From Limnomonas spitsbergensis (Eukaryota > Chlorophyta > Chlorophyceae > Chlamydomonadales), in contig JAYJMM010000101.1 of the NCBI GenBank assembly GCA_037349105.1, positions 3,038,001-3,102,000 on the forward strand: DNA of 64,000 nucleotides, given 5' to 3'. Position 1 is the first letter of the stretch, and every line of letters begins with the position of its first letter. Shown piece after piece: positions 45,925-58,860 of this stretch. Below the pieces are notes generated by a model. That model was not told where the DNA came from, did no database searches, and was given only the letters and a program-made list of their open reading frames with translations. The position numbers were made by a program, and so were the translations under genes.

Positions 45925-47560
45925 CGAGTGGTGCGCAATACCACTTCCTTCAATCTGTTGGGCTGCTCTTCTCCTGCTCGACAAGCGAATGAGGTTGATG
46001 AGTTCATGCAAGCCAACATACAACATACTTCTCCAGATACATATAAACCAATACAGCTGTATGAATGGCCGTCCTGCCTGACGACCCATTATTAATTTAT
46101 TATTCATGCAAAAAGGCACACGGGCTCCAGTTGTCGTTTCTGCTCGAAGCCTCGGAGGCACCCAACCTAAAGCCTTTTAGGTAAAGGCCAGGCTGTGCGA
46201 GCTGGAAATGCAGTGGAAGAATGAGGCAGTGAGGAAACCGAGAGAAACTAATATGGGGTAAAACACAATTGAAATGTTGCAGATTCCTCAGTCCAGTCCT
46301 TGCTTGACATACTGACCGGTACCCACATGGCCACATGCTGAGCATGCTATTCTTGAATCTTGTTCCACTCATGGTCCATGTTCCGCTCACCAGCAGGGGC
46401 AATATCGCGCACTTGCGTCGAATTGGATGTACTCAATGCAGCTGTCCGTATTCGCTTCGGAGGATGCGAAATGTAAATCTGAAGGCCACCGACGTTTCCA
46501 GATATTATCGACAGTGTGGCTGGCAATGTAAACAGTCCTCAATATAGAAGAAAGAAAGAAAGAAAACGCCTGAGCGTGGCTTGAGGAATACGGGATTTTA
46601 AATGCCGTATACCGGGAGACAAAAAGCTTTGTGGTTAAGGAGGGTCGTCAAGGGGTACCGGACAATAATGGGCAGGGGAGTTTTCCAGATGGCGACGCTG
46701 ACGAAGGATGTTTATATGGCAGCGTATGGTATGCTTCGTGAGACGGCTGAGGACGGAGGAGATGTCGTGTTTGGAGACACTGAGCATGCTGAGGATTTTA
46801 TCGGCAGGACGAAAGAGGAAGCCTGCGGTTCCCAGAAGGATGATATGTGTATGAGAAGAAGGCGGTAGATAGTAAATATAGACAAAATTCTTGACAACCT
46901 TGGTAAAGATGGGCGGGAATGAAGAGTGCGCACCCCTGGAGCCAGACTGGGACATGTTCGCGTATCTGCCACTTTTGTACTGCGGGAAATATCTGGAGCA
47001 AAGGTGTGAATCCCTGGGGTGCGTTCAGACTGGGGCCAAAAAATGGCTGCACGTAACCGGTATTATTTATTTTCTCGGTGCATTTTACAAGCGAAACCTT
47101 GGATCCACGGGTACGCCAAACGCGCCTTGAAAGTACCACCCTGCCTGTGTACAAGGGACTGCCCTCACCGGAAAGATTGTAGCAGACAATGAGTCAAGTA
47201 GAAAGACCATGAGACAAGTGCAGGTCATGCAGGTTGCATGGTGCATCTGGTCGGAGCCAGGCAAGCCATGCAACGGTCTGTGTCTGTGTCTTTGGAGCCA
47301 GGCAAGTCATGCAGCACCAGCTAGCCATGTTTGGCATGCATGAGCCCATGAGTCCAGGCGTCCAATACAATGCCGTCCTCCCCATTTAGGGTCCAGAATT
47401 AAAAGCCCTAAGCCCCAACCCCCAACCTACAGACCATGTGATACGCATCTATGCAATACAACGCCTGGATCCCCTTTCCCAAATCTTTCCCCTCTCCCTT
47501 GCACCGTATCTTAATCCAGGATTTACTGATCCCTATTCTCTGATCCCCTATCTACCATAG
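45925..47560. other. Head-to-head 5' region between ANK4 and U5
   Basis: Matches the ANK1-U2 interval more closely than the ANK2-U3 interval, for example AAAACACAATTGAAATG at 46259 and 9161 against AAAACATATGAAAACAACTG at 21210. It carries a 327-bp insertion at 46548-46874. The ANK4 promoter candidate is at 46037-46052 (minus strand). Confidence 0.6.
46548..46874 (-). mobile_element. 327-bp insertion with 7-bp target duplication, possibly the 3' end of a non-LTR retrotransposon
   Basis: AATATAG flanks the insert on both sides (46541-46547 and 46875-46881). U1 (near 9443) and U2/U3 interval (near 21500) keep the uninterrupted site CCTCAATATAG. On the minus strand the insert is open down to a stop at 46635-46637 (ADKILSMLSVSKHDISSVLS), followed by about 70 bases and a terminal (TTTC)n run. 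A coding tail plus simple-repeat end plus short target duplication fits a 5'-truncated LINE. I could not match the peptide to a known domain, so the class is uncertain; the insertion itself is clear. Confidence 0.6.
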
Positions 47561-47910
47561 AGAGGCTGAGACCCTGGTTGACGTCCAGCTGTACTCCTGC
47601 CTGGACCGTATCTACCACCCAGAGTGGTCTCCCAACTCTTTTTACATCATGTGCAGCCTGTTTAGCAGAGCCATCATACAGGCATGAGGGGGGTCAGGCT
47701 AACAGTTAACGGGACTCATCAATATTTGTTGAGATGTGCCGATTGAGATTGAGAGATGTTCAGCGTTCTCCCACTCATTCTCACACTTGCTCTCAATCTA
47801 TCAAGTCTCACACTCAGTCTCTCACTTGCTTTCTCCTGGATCCTCTTTCCCAAATCTTTCCCCCGGCTCTCCCTTGCACCGTATCTTAATCCAGGATTTA
47901 CTGATCCCTA
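47464..47910 (+). repeat. Direct repeat of about 75 bp flanking exon b in U5
   Basis: CCTGGATCCCCTTTCCC through ATTTACTGATCCCT at 47464-47534 recurs at 47835-47910 with CCCCCGGCTC in place of CCCCTCTC. The copies are 371 bases apart and bracket exon b. U3 has one chimeric copy. Confidence 0.75.
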
Positions 47911-48096
47911 AGGAGGGGAGGGAGGGGGGAGGGGAGGGAGGGGAGGGAGGGGAGGGAGGGGAGGGAGAGGAGGGAGGGGAGGGAGGGGAGGGAGGGGAGG
48001 GAGGGGAGGGAGGGGGGAGGGAGGGGAGGGGAGGGGGGAGAGGAGGGGGGAGGGGAGGGGGGAGGGAAGGGAGGGGGAGGGGATGGGGGAGGGATT
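47909..48096 (+). repeat. 9-bp purine repeat GGGGAGGGA in U5
   Basis: About 19 copies plus variants, at the same place as the U3 tract, in the intron before exon c. Pure purine on the plus strand. Confidence 0.88.
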
Positions 48097-48689
48097 ATAG
48101 TGCAGATGTGTGTGGTGGTGATGACCTGATGTGAATAGGGGTGGAGTGTATCCTCATCCCCTCCTCAACTATCCCCCTCTTCCCCTTCTCCCCTGAGGCA
48201 GGCCGCCCGGTGGTCTTCAGACGGCACGGCCATCCTGTTGTCCGCCACCTTCAACATCTGCACCACGGTCTGGTCCCTTACGGTACGGGGGGAGACAGCA
48301 TGGAGGGGGGTGCCACGCTGGGGTTAAATCAGGGGCAGGTCCAGGTTAAATCAGGGTCAGGTCCAGGTTAAATCAGGGTGTTCAGTAAGGGTTAAGTCAT
48401 TGATAGACTCTGTTGAAATATTGAAGGTGTGAAGTTCTTAAGACACATCCACACCCCATCATAGTCCCTCAAGTCCTTGAGGCCAGACATGATGAGTTGT
48501 ATATCTAGCTCATGCTGAGATGATCCAGAGCTATTCAGCCTGTGGACGCACTCCAGCCTAAAGCTGTCCCGATATTCAATCCACAGCTACATGGCTTGCG
48601 TTGACCTGGGCTGCAATAGCTGCCGGGAGCAATGCTGCCCTTTCTTTACAAATGTGAGTTTGATTTGAAGCAATGGGTCCGCCAGGTCC

Positions 48690-49163
48690 ATTCCCTCTGC
48701 ACTTGTGCAGAATGGCAGTGCCACATCCTGCAAGGGCAGGTGCACAATCCTGTCTTGGTTGCATCATTTGAAACAAGGCTTGTTCGTTCATCGATCCCCT
48801 CTGCACTTCTGCAGAATGGCAGGTGCCACATACTGCCAGGGGGCAATCCTCTACTGTTTGCATCCTACGCGAAACAAGGCTTGGTCGTTGATCCATTCCA
48901 TCGGCAGTGGAGCGCAGGGGCCACGACAGGCCCGGTGCAAAATCCTGTTTGTGGGCATTAACAAGTAATATTTTTATTTCAACCCTTTCATTTCAGGTTT
49001 GTAGACGTGCTACTTTCTGCCAGAAACAAAAATCAGAATCCTGTTTTACTCATACATTACAAATGTTTTTCATCCATTCCATTCCAGGATGGCAAGTGCC
49101 ACTAACTGTGAACTTACCGGGTGGGAAATCCTGTTTTTTGTCATTTTGTTGTTAAATCTGCAG
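48690..49163 (+). repeat. Exon d acceptor duplications in U5
   Basis: Units have acceptors near 48708, 48813, 48904, 48997, 49087 and 49163, the same set as U2 with small indels. Confidence 0.6.
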
Positions 49164-50244
49164 AGGATCGCAGATGCCTCTACCTGCCCGGTACAAAGTC
49201 TTCCGACAGGGCATTGCCTTCAACCCTTGTGGGCAGTACATGGCCCAGCTATAGGTAAACCCTAGGCCAGCCTCCACCCTGTTGCTCAGCTAGGCAACAG
49301 CCAGCGGCATTACCACTAGCACTTACTGCAACCAGAACCCTCAGCTACAGACCCAGGCGTAACTGAAATGTAGGCATGTAGCTGAGCAATGTTCATACAA
49401 AAGGCTTCCACTTGTGTGATCTCGATGCCGCCTCGTGGTCCCAGCTCCAACACTTCCAACCCTCACCCCTCAGCCCTTCGGAGCCTCCAAGCCCAAGGTC
49501 AGAGGTGCAGGCGTCAAGACCCTGTCAGTGCGTAGAACATCCTCCTTGGGACCAGCAGCAACACTTCCAACCCTCAAACTCAACACCCTCGGCCCGTATA
49601 AGCTGTGACCCTCCTGCCCTCCGCTCAGTTTTGTAAATGTGGCAACTGTGTCAGCAGGTTTGACACCCCCTCATAGATCCTGATGAAGCACTTCCAGACT
49701 TGAACCCTCAACCCTGCACCCTCGTCTCCCTCCCTCAGCGGTTCTGACGTCGGGACCATGTCAGCGTTTATGACACGGCCTCCTGCTCCCAGCTGCACCA
49801 TTCCCCAACATCCACATCATATGCGACTGAGCTGTCATGGTTGCCGGATGGGGGATGCATGGCGCTGCTGGATGGCCCAGTCACCTACCGAGTGGCGGTG
49901 CATGCTATCGATGGCAGGTGTGGGGCACAGTCGGTCTATATCTGTTTAAATCGCCTTGGGCAGCAAATTGGCAATTGGAACTGGACCCTTTTTGAAGTAA
50001 GATGGCGCGTGTGACTGCCTCCCAGCAAAAGCCCCTCACACAACTGATATGACCCACCCAGCAGGCACCTCGCTGACTCGTGTGATGCGTCCTTTTGTTT
50101 ATGCCTGGGCCCTCCCTCTGACCCCCACCCACTCTTGACCTGTATATTGGAGGAAGGGGGAATCCTATTGGCTGTCTATTTAATGACCGGCAGGCCCCTG
50201 TCCTCAACGTTAAGTGTAAGAAGCTCATGCCGGGCTGTATGCTC

Positions 50245-53200
50245 CCAACCAGCAGGCCGTGCACCCTTTTGATTACCCACCGGCAGGCCCTGAACCCTTT
50301 TGACTACCCACCGGCAGGCCCTGAACCCTTTTGATTACCCACCAACAGGCCCTGAACCCTTTTGATTACTCACCGGCAGGCCCTGCAACTTTTGATAACC
50401 CACCGGCTGGCCCTGGACCTTTTGATAACTCACCAGCAGACCCTGAACCCTTTTGATCACTCACCAGCAGGCCCTGAACCCTTTTGATTACCCACCGGCA
50501 GGCCCTGAACCCTTTTGATTACTCACTGGCAGGCCCTGAACCATTTTGATTACTCACCGTCAAGCCCTGAGCCCTTTTGGTTACCCACTGGCAGGCCCTG
50601 CAACTTTTGATTACTCACCGGCAGGCCCTGAACCTTTTGATAACCCACCAGCAGGCCCTGAACCCTTTTGATTACCCACCAGCAGGCCCTCAACCCTTTT
50701 GATTCCCCACTGGCAGGCCCTGAACCTTGTGATTCCCCACCGGCAGGCCCTGAACGTTTTGATTACCCACCAGCAGACCCTGAACCGTTTTGATCACTCA
50801 CCAGCAGGCCCCGTACTCTTTTGATTACCCTCCAACAGGCCCTGACCTCTTTTGATGACCCACTGGCAGGCCCTGAACCCTTTTGATTACCCACCGGCTG
50901 ACCCTGAACGTTTTGACCACCCACCAGCAGACCCTGAACCCTTTTGATCACTCACCAGCAGGCCCCGTACTCTTTTGATTACCCACCAGCAGACCCTGAA
51001 CCCTTTTGATCACTCACCAGCAGGCCCCGTACTCTTTTGATTACCTACCAACAGGCCCTGAACCCTTTTGATCACACACTGGCAGGCCCTGAACCCTTTT
51101 GATTACCCACCGGCAGGCCCTGAACCCTTTTGATTACTCACCAGCAGGCCCTGAACCCTTTTCATTACTCACCAGCAGGCCCTGAACCCTTTTGATTACC
51201 CACCAACAGGCCCTGAACCCTTTTGATTACTCACCGGCAGGCCCTGCAACTTTTGATAACCCACCAGCTGGCCCTGGACCTTTTGATAACTCACCAGCAG
51301 ACCCTGAACCCTTTTGATCACTCACCAGCAGGCCCTGAACCCTTTTGATTACCCACCGGCAGGCCCTGAACCCTTTTGATTACTCACTGGCAGGCCCTGA
51401 ACCATTTTGATTACTCACCGTCAAGCCCTGAGCCCTTTTGGTTACCCACTGGCAGGCCCTGCAACTTTTGATTACCCACCGGCTGGCCCTGAACCTTTTG
51501 ATAACCCACCAGCAGGCCCTGAACCCTTTTGATTACCCACCAGCAGGCCCTCAACCCTTTTGATTACCCCCCGGCAGGCCCTGAACCTTGTGATTCCCCA
51601 CTGGCAGGCCCTGAACCTTTTGATTACCCACCGGCAGGCCCTGAACGTTTTGATTACCCACCAGCAGACCCTGAACCGTTTTGTTCACTCACCAGCAGGC
51701 CCCGTTCTCTTTTGATTACCCTCCAACAGGCCCTGACCCCTTTTGATGACCCACTGGCAGGCCCTGAACCCTTTTGATTACCCACCGGCTGACCCTGAAC
51801 GTTTTGACCACCCACCAGCAGACCCTGAACCCTTTTGATCACTCACCAGCAGGCCCCGTACTCTTTTGATTACCCACCAGCAGACCCTGAACCCTTTTGA
51901 TCACTCACCAGCAGGCCCCGTACTCTTTTGATTACCTACCAACAGGCCCTGAACCCTTTTGATCACACACTGGCAGGCCCTGAACCCTTTTGATTACCCA
52001 CCGGCAGGCCCTGAACCTTTTGATCACCCACCGTCTGACCCTGAACCCTTTTGATTACCCACCGGCAGGCCCTGAACCCTTTTGATTACCCACCACCAGG
52101 CCCTGAACCCTTTTGATTACCCACCAGCAGGCCCTGAACCTTTTGATTACCCACCGGCAGGCCCTGAACCCTTTTGATTACCCACCGGCAGGCCCTGACC
52201 CCTTTTGATTACCCACCAACAGGCCCTGAACCCTTTTGATTACCCACCGCCAGGCCCTGAACCCTTTTGATTACCCACCAGCAGGCCCTGAACCCTTTTG
52301 ATTAGCCACCAGCAGGCCCTGAACCCTTTTGATTACCCACCGGCAGGCCCTGACCCCTTTTGATTACCCACCAACAGGCCCTGAACCCTTTTGATTACCC
52401 ACCAACAGGCCCTGACCCCTTTTGATTACCCACCGGCAGGCCCAGACCCCTTTTGATTAACCACCAACAGGCCCTGAACCCTTTTGATTTCCCACCAACA
52501 GGCCCTGAACCCTTTTGATTACCCCCTGGCAGGCCCTGGACCCTTTTGATTACCCGCTGGCAGGCCTTGAACCTTTTGATTAGCCACCAACAGGCCCTGA
52601 ACCCTTTTGATTACCCACCGGCAGGCCCTGAACCCTTGTGATGACCCACTGGCAGGCCCTGAACCCTTTTTATTACCCACCGGCAAGCTCTGAACCCTTT
52701 TGATTACCCACCGGCAGGCCCTAAACCCTTTTGATTACCCACCGACGGGCCCTGAACCCTTTTGATTACCCACTGGCAGGCCCTGAACCCTTTTGATGAC
52801 CCACTGGCAGGCCCTGGCCCTCTTTGATTACCCTACGGCAGGCCCTGACCCCTTTTAATTCCCCACCGGCAGGTCCTGACCCTTTTGATTACCCACCGGC
52901 AAGCCCTGAACTCTTTTGATTACCCAACGGCAGGCCCTTAACCCTTTTGATTACCCCTCAGCAGTCCCTGACCTCGATTGATTACCCACCGGCAGGCCCT
53001 GAACACTTTTGATTACCCCCCGGCAGGCCCTGAACTCGATTGATTACCCACCGGCAGGCCCTGAACCCTTTCGATTACCCCCCGGCAGGCCCTGGACCCT
53101 TTTGATTACCCACCGGCAGGCCCTGACCCTTTTGATAACCCACCGGCAGGCCCTCAACCCTTTTGATTACCCACCAGCAGGTCCTGAACCCTTTTGATTA

Positions 53201-56200
53201 CCCACCAGCAGGCCCTGACCCCTTTCGATTACCCACCGGCAGGCCCTGAACCCTTTTGATACCCACCAGCAGGCCCTGAACCCTTTTGATCACCCACCGG
53301 GTGGCCATGGACCCTTTTGATTACCCACCGACAGGCCCTGAACCCGTTTGATTACCCACCGGCAGGCCCTGAACCCTTTTGATTACCCAACGGCAGGCCC
53401 TGAACTCTTTTTATTACCCACCTGCAAGCCCTGACCCCGTTTGATTACCCCCCGGCAGGCCCTGAACCCTTTTGATTACCCACCAACAGGCCCTGAACCC
53501 TTTTGATTACTCACCGGCAGGCCCTGCAACTTTTGATAACCCACCGGCTGGCCCTGGACCTTTTTGATTACTCACTGGCAGGCCCTGAACCATTTTGATT
53601 ACTCACCGTCAAGCCCTGAGCCCTTTTGGTTACCCACTGGCAGGCCCTGCAACTTTTGATTACCCACCGGCTGGCCCTGAACCTTTTGATAACCCACCAG
53701 CAGGCCCTGAACCCTTTTGATTACCCACCAGCAGGCCCTCAACCCTTTTGATTACCCTCCGGCAGGCCCTGAACCTTGTGATTCCCCACTGGCAGGCCCT
53801 GAACCTGTTGATTACCCACCGGCAGGCCCTGAACGTTTTGATTACCCACCAGCAGACCCTGAACCGTTTTGATCACTCACCAGCAGGCCCCGTACTCTTT
53901 TGATTACCCTCCAACAGGCCCTGACCCCTTTTGATGACCCACCGGCAGGCCCTGAACCCTTTTGATTACCCACCGGCTGACCCTGAACGTTTTGACCACC
54001 CACCAGCAGACCCTGAACCCTTTTGATCACTCACCAGCAGGCCCCGTACTCTTTTGATTACCCACCAGCAGACCCAGAACCCTTTTGATCACTCACCAGC
54101 AGGCCCCGTACTCTTTTGATTACCTACCAACAGGCCCTGAACCCTTTTGATCACACACTGGCAGGCCCTGAACCCTTTTGATTACCCACCAGCAGGCCCT
54201 GAACCTTTTGATCACCCACCGTCAGACCCTGAACCCTTTTGATTACCCACCGGCAGGCCCTGAACCCTTTTGATTACCCACCACCAGGCCCTGAACCCTT
54301 TTGATTACCCACCAGCAGGCCCTGAACCTTTTGATTACCCACCGGCAGGCCCTGAACGTTTTGATCACCAACCAACAGGCCCTGCACCTTTTTCATTACC
54401 CACCGGCAGGCCCTGAACCTTTTGATTCCCCACCGGCAGGCCCTGAACCCTTTTGATTACCCACCAGCAGGCCCAGAACCTTTTAATTACCCACCGGCAG
54501 GCCCTGAACCCTTTTGATTACCCACCAGCAGGCCCTGACCCCTTTTGATTACCCACCAGCAGGCCCTGAACCCTTTTGATTACCCACCAACAGGCCCTGA
54601 ATCTTTTGATTATCCACCTACACGCCCTGAACCCTTTTCATTACTCACCAACAGGCCCTGAACCTTTTTGATTACCCACCAACAGGCCCTGAACCCTTTT
54701 TATTACCCACCGGCAGGCCCTGAACCCTTTTGATTACCCACCGGCAGGCCCTGAACCCTTTTGATTACACACCAGCAGGCCCTGAACCCTTTTGATTACC
54801 CACCGGCAGGCCCTGAACCCTTTTGATTACCCACCAACAGGCCCTGAACCTTTTGATTACCCACCGGAAGGCCTGAACCCTTTTGATTATTCACCAGCCG
54901 GTCCTGAACCCTTTTAATTACTCACCAGCAGGCCCTGAACCCTTTTGATTGCCCACCAGCAGGCCCTGAACCTTTTGATTACCCACCGGCAGGCCCTGAA
55001 CCCTTTTGATTACACACTGGCAGGCCCTGAACCCTTTTGATTACCCACCGCCAGGCCCTGAACCCTTTTGATTACCCACCGCCAGGCCCTGAACCCTTTT
55101 GATTACCCACCAGCAGGCCATGAACCCTTTTGATTACCCACCGGCAGGCCCTGACCCCTTTTGATTACCCACCAACAGGCCCTGGACCCTTTTGATTACC
55201 CACCGCCTGGCCCTGAACCCTTTTGATTACCCACCAGCAGGCCCTGAACCCTTTTGATTAGCCACCAGCAGGCCCTGAACCCTTTTGATTACTCACCGGC
55301 AGGCCCTGACCCCTTTTGATTACATACCAACAGGCCCTGAACCCTTTTGATTACCCACCAACAGGCCCTGACCCCTTTTGATTACCCACCAGCAGGCCCA
55401 GACCCCTTTTGATTAACCACCAACAGGCCCTGAACCCTTTTGATTACCCACCAGCAGGCCCTGAACCCTTTTGATTAGCCACCAGCAGGCTCTGGACCCT
55501 TTTGATTACCCACCGGCAGGCCCTGACCCCTTTTGAATACCCACCAACAGGCCCTGAACCCTTTTGATTACCCACCAACAGGCCCTGACCCCTTTTGATT
55601 ACCCACCGGCAGGCCCAGACCCCTTTTGATTAACCACCAACAGACCCTGAACCCTTTTGATTACCCACCAACAGGCCCTGAACCCTTTTGATTACCCCCC
55701 GGCAGGCCCTGGACCCTTTTGATTACCCGCTGGCAGGCCCTGAACCTTTTGATTACCCACCAACAGGCCCTGAACCCTTTTGATTACCCACCGGCAGGCC
55801 CTGAACCCTTTTTATGACCCACTGGCAGGCCCTGAACCCTTTTAATTACCCACCGGCAAGCTCTGAACCCTTTTGATGACCCACCGGCAGGCCCTAAACC
55901 CTTTTGATTACCCACCGACGGGCCCTGAACCCTTTTGATTACCCACTGGCAGGCCCTGAACCCTTTTGATGACCCACTGGCAGGCCCTGGCCCTCTTTGA
56001 TTACCCTACGGCAGGCCCTGACCCCTTTTAATTCCCCACCGGCAGGTCCTGACCCTTTTGATTACCCACCGGCAAGCCCTGAACTCTTTTGATTACCCAC
56101 CGGCAGGCCCTTAACCCTTTTGATTACCCCTCGGCAGGCCCTGACCTCGATTGATTACCCACCGGCAGGCCCTGAACACTTTTGATTACCCCCCGGCAGG

Positions 56201-58065
56201 CCCTGAACTCGATTGATTACCCACCGGCAGGCCCTGAACCCTTTCGATTACCCCCCAGCAGGCCCTGGACCATTTTGATTACCCACCGGCATGCCCTGAC
56301 CCTTTTGATAACCCACCGGCAGGCCCTTAACCCTTTCGATTACCCACCAGCAGGTCCTGAACCCTTTTGATTACCCACCAGCAGGCCCTGACCCCTTTCG
56401 ATTACCCCCCGGCAGGCCCTGAACCCTTTTGATACCCACCAGCAGGCCCTGAACCCTTTTGATCACCCACCGGGTGGCCATGGACCCTTTTGATTACCCA
56501 CCGACAGGCCCTGAACCCGTTTGATTACCCACCGGCAGGCCCTGAACCCTTTTGATTACCCAACGGCAGGCCCTGAACTCTTTTGATTACCCACCTGCAA
56601 GCCCTGACCCCGTTTGATTACCCCCCGGCAGGCCCTGAACCCTTTTGATTACCCACCGGCAGGCCCTGAACCTTTTGATACCCACCAACGGGCCCTGAAT
56701 CTTTTGATTACCCACCGGCAGGCCCTGAACCCTTTTGATTACCCACCGACGGGCCCTGAACCATTTTGATACCCACCAACGGGCCCTGAACCCTTTTGAT
56801 TACCCACCTGCAGGCCCTGAACCCTTTTGATTACCCCCTGGCAGGCCCTGAACCCTTTTGATGACCCACCGACGGGCCCTGACCCCTTTTGATGACCCAC
56901 TGGCAGGCCCTGAACCCTTTTGATTACCCCCCGGCAGGCCCTGGACCCTTTTGATTACTCACCGGCAGGACCTGACCCCTTTTGATTAACCCCCGGCAGG
57001 TCCTGGACCCTTTTGATTACCCACCGGCAGGCCCTGCACCATTTTGATTACTAACCGGCAGGCCCTGACCCCATTTGATTACCCCCCGGCAGGCCCTGGA
57101 CCCTTTTGATTACCCACCGGCAGGCCCTGAACCCTTTTGATTACCCACCAGCAGGCCCTGAATCCTTTTGATTACCCCCCCGCAGGCCCTGGACCCTTTT
57201 GATTACCCACCGGCAGGCCCTGAACCCGTTTGATTACCCACCGGCAGGCCCTGAATCATTTTAACTACCCACCAGCAGGCCCTGAACCCTTTTGATTACC
57301 CCCCGGCAGGCCCTGACCCCTTTTGATTACCCCCTCGGCAGGCCCTGACCCCTTTTGATTACCCACCAGCAGGCCCTGAACCCTTTTGATTACCCCCCGG
57401 CAGGCCCTGAACCCTTTTGATTACTCACCGGCAGGCCCTGAACCCTTTTGATTACCCACCGGCAGGCCCTGAACCCTTTTGATTACTCACCGGCAGGCCC
57501 TGAACCCTTTTGATTACCCACCGGCAGGCCCTGAACCCTAATGATACCCACCAACGGGCCCTGAATCTTTTGATTACCCACTGGCAGGCCCTGAACCCTT
57601 TTGATTACCCACCGACGGGCCCTGAACCATTTTGATACCCACCAACGGGCCCTGACCCCTTTTGATTACCCACCTGCAGGCCCTGAACTCTTTTGATTAT
57701 TCCCTGGCAGGCCCTGAACCCTTTTGATGACCCACCGACGGGCCCTGACCCCTTTTGATGACCCACTGGCAGGCCCTGAACCCTTTTGATTACCCCCCGG
57801 CAGGCCCTGGACCCTTTTGATTACTCACCGGCAGGCCCTGACCCCTTTTGTTTACTTACCGGCAGGCCCTGACCTCTTTTGATTACCCAACGGCAGGCCC
57901 TGAATCCTTTTGATTACCCCCCGGCAGGCCCTGGACCCTTTTGATTACTAACCGGCAGGCCCTGACCCCTTTTGATTACCCCCCGGCAGGCCCTCGACCC
58001 TTTTGATTACCCACCGGCAGGCCCTGACCCCTTTTGATTACCCACCGACGGACCCTGAACCCGAA
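50245..58065 (+). repeat. Minisatellite C (31 bp), 7.8-kb array in U5 with higher-order structure
   Basis: About 250 units of GCCCTGAACCCTTTTGATTA followed by CCCACCGGCAG. Diagnostic runs recur: CCCTGCAACTTTTGATAACC near 50391, 51242 and 53522; GGCCCTCTTTGATTACCCTA near 52812 and 55991; CCTGCAAGCCCTGACCCCG near 53421 and 56595. This shows an 850-bp block duplicated inside a block of about 3.15 kb that is itself duplicated. The right flank matches U3. Confidence 0.93.
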
Positions 58066-58217
58066 ACACATACGCTCATATCGATTCGATCGGATTCAGA
58101 CTTCAGATTACGCACACAACATGTACCTTCTATAACAGATGCCCAGTATCCAGTACGCAACTACAGGAAAACTAAACCCATGTCAACATATTTTTAGATC
58201 CCAATACCAAGGCTATC
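58066..58217 (+). other. Unique spacer between arrays C and D in U5
   Basis: Matches U3 28742-28895 (GAAACACATACGCTC to AAGGCTATCA). The homology ends at ATCA, where U5 enters array D (ATCACCTGTGG). Everything U3 has from 28896 to the intron before exon g, including exon f, is missing here. Confidence 0.7.
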
Positions 58218-58860
58218 ACCTGTGGTGTTAGGGTTTAGGGAGATGCTGGGCAGCACATCACCTGTGGTGTTAGGGTTTAGGGGAATGCTGGGCTGCACAT
58301 CACCTGTGGTGTTAGGGTTTAGGGAGATGCTGGGCAGCACATCACCTGTGGTGTTAGGGTTTAGGGAGATGCTGGGCAGCACATCACCTGTGGTGTTAGG
58401 GTTTAGGGAGATGCTGGGCAGCACATCACCTGTGGTGTTAGGGTTTAGGGAGATGCTGGGCAGCACATCACCTGTGGTGTTAGGGTTTAGGGAGATGCTG
58501 GGCAGCACATCACCTGTGGTGTTAGGGTTTAAGGAGATGCTGGGCAGCACATCACCTGTGGTGTTAGGGTTTAAGGAGATGCTGGGCAGCACATCACCTG
58601 TGGTGTTAGGGTTTAGGGGAATGCTGGGCTGCACATCACATGTGGTATTAGGGTTAAGGGAGATGCTGGGCAGCAAATCACCTGTGGTGTTAGGGTTTAG
58701 GGAGATGCTGGGCAGCACATCACCTGTGGTGTTAGGGTTTAGGGAGATGCTGGGCAGCACATTACCTGTGGTGTTAGGGTTTAGGGAGATGCTGGGCAGC
58801 ACATCACCTGTGGTGTTAGGGTTTAGGGAGATGCTGGGCAGCACATCACCTGTGGTATTA
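58216..58860 (+). repeat. Minisatellite D (42 bp), left part
   Basis: About 15 units of 42 bp containing GTGGTGTTAGGGTTTAGGG and AGATGCTGGGCAGCACATCA. The unit resembles the intron just before exon g in U1 to U4 (GAGATGCTGTACAGCACATC, ACCTGTGTGAC), so it was seeded there. Because 42 is a multiple of three and the unit lacks stops, both strands are open for over 260 codons; these frames are not taken as genes. Confidence 0.93.

Noticed and set aside
50245..58065. CRISPR array (31-bp repeats)
   Set aside because: The units are directly contiguous with no unique spacers, and the DNA is eukaryotic nuclear.
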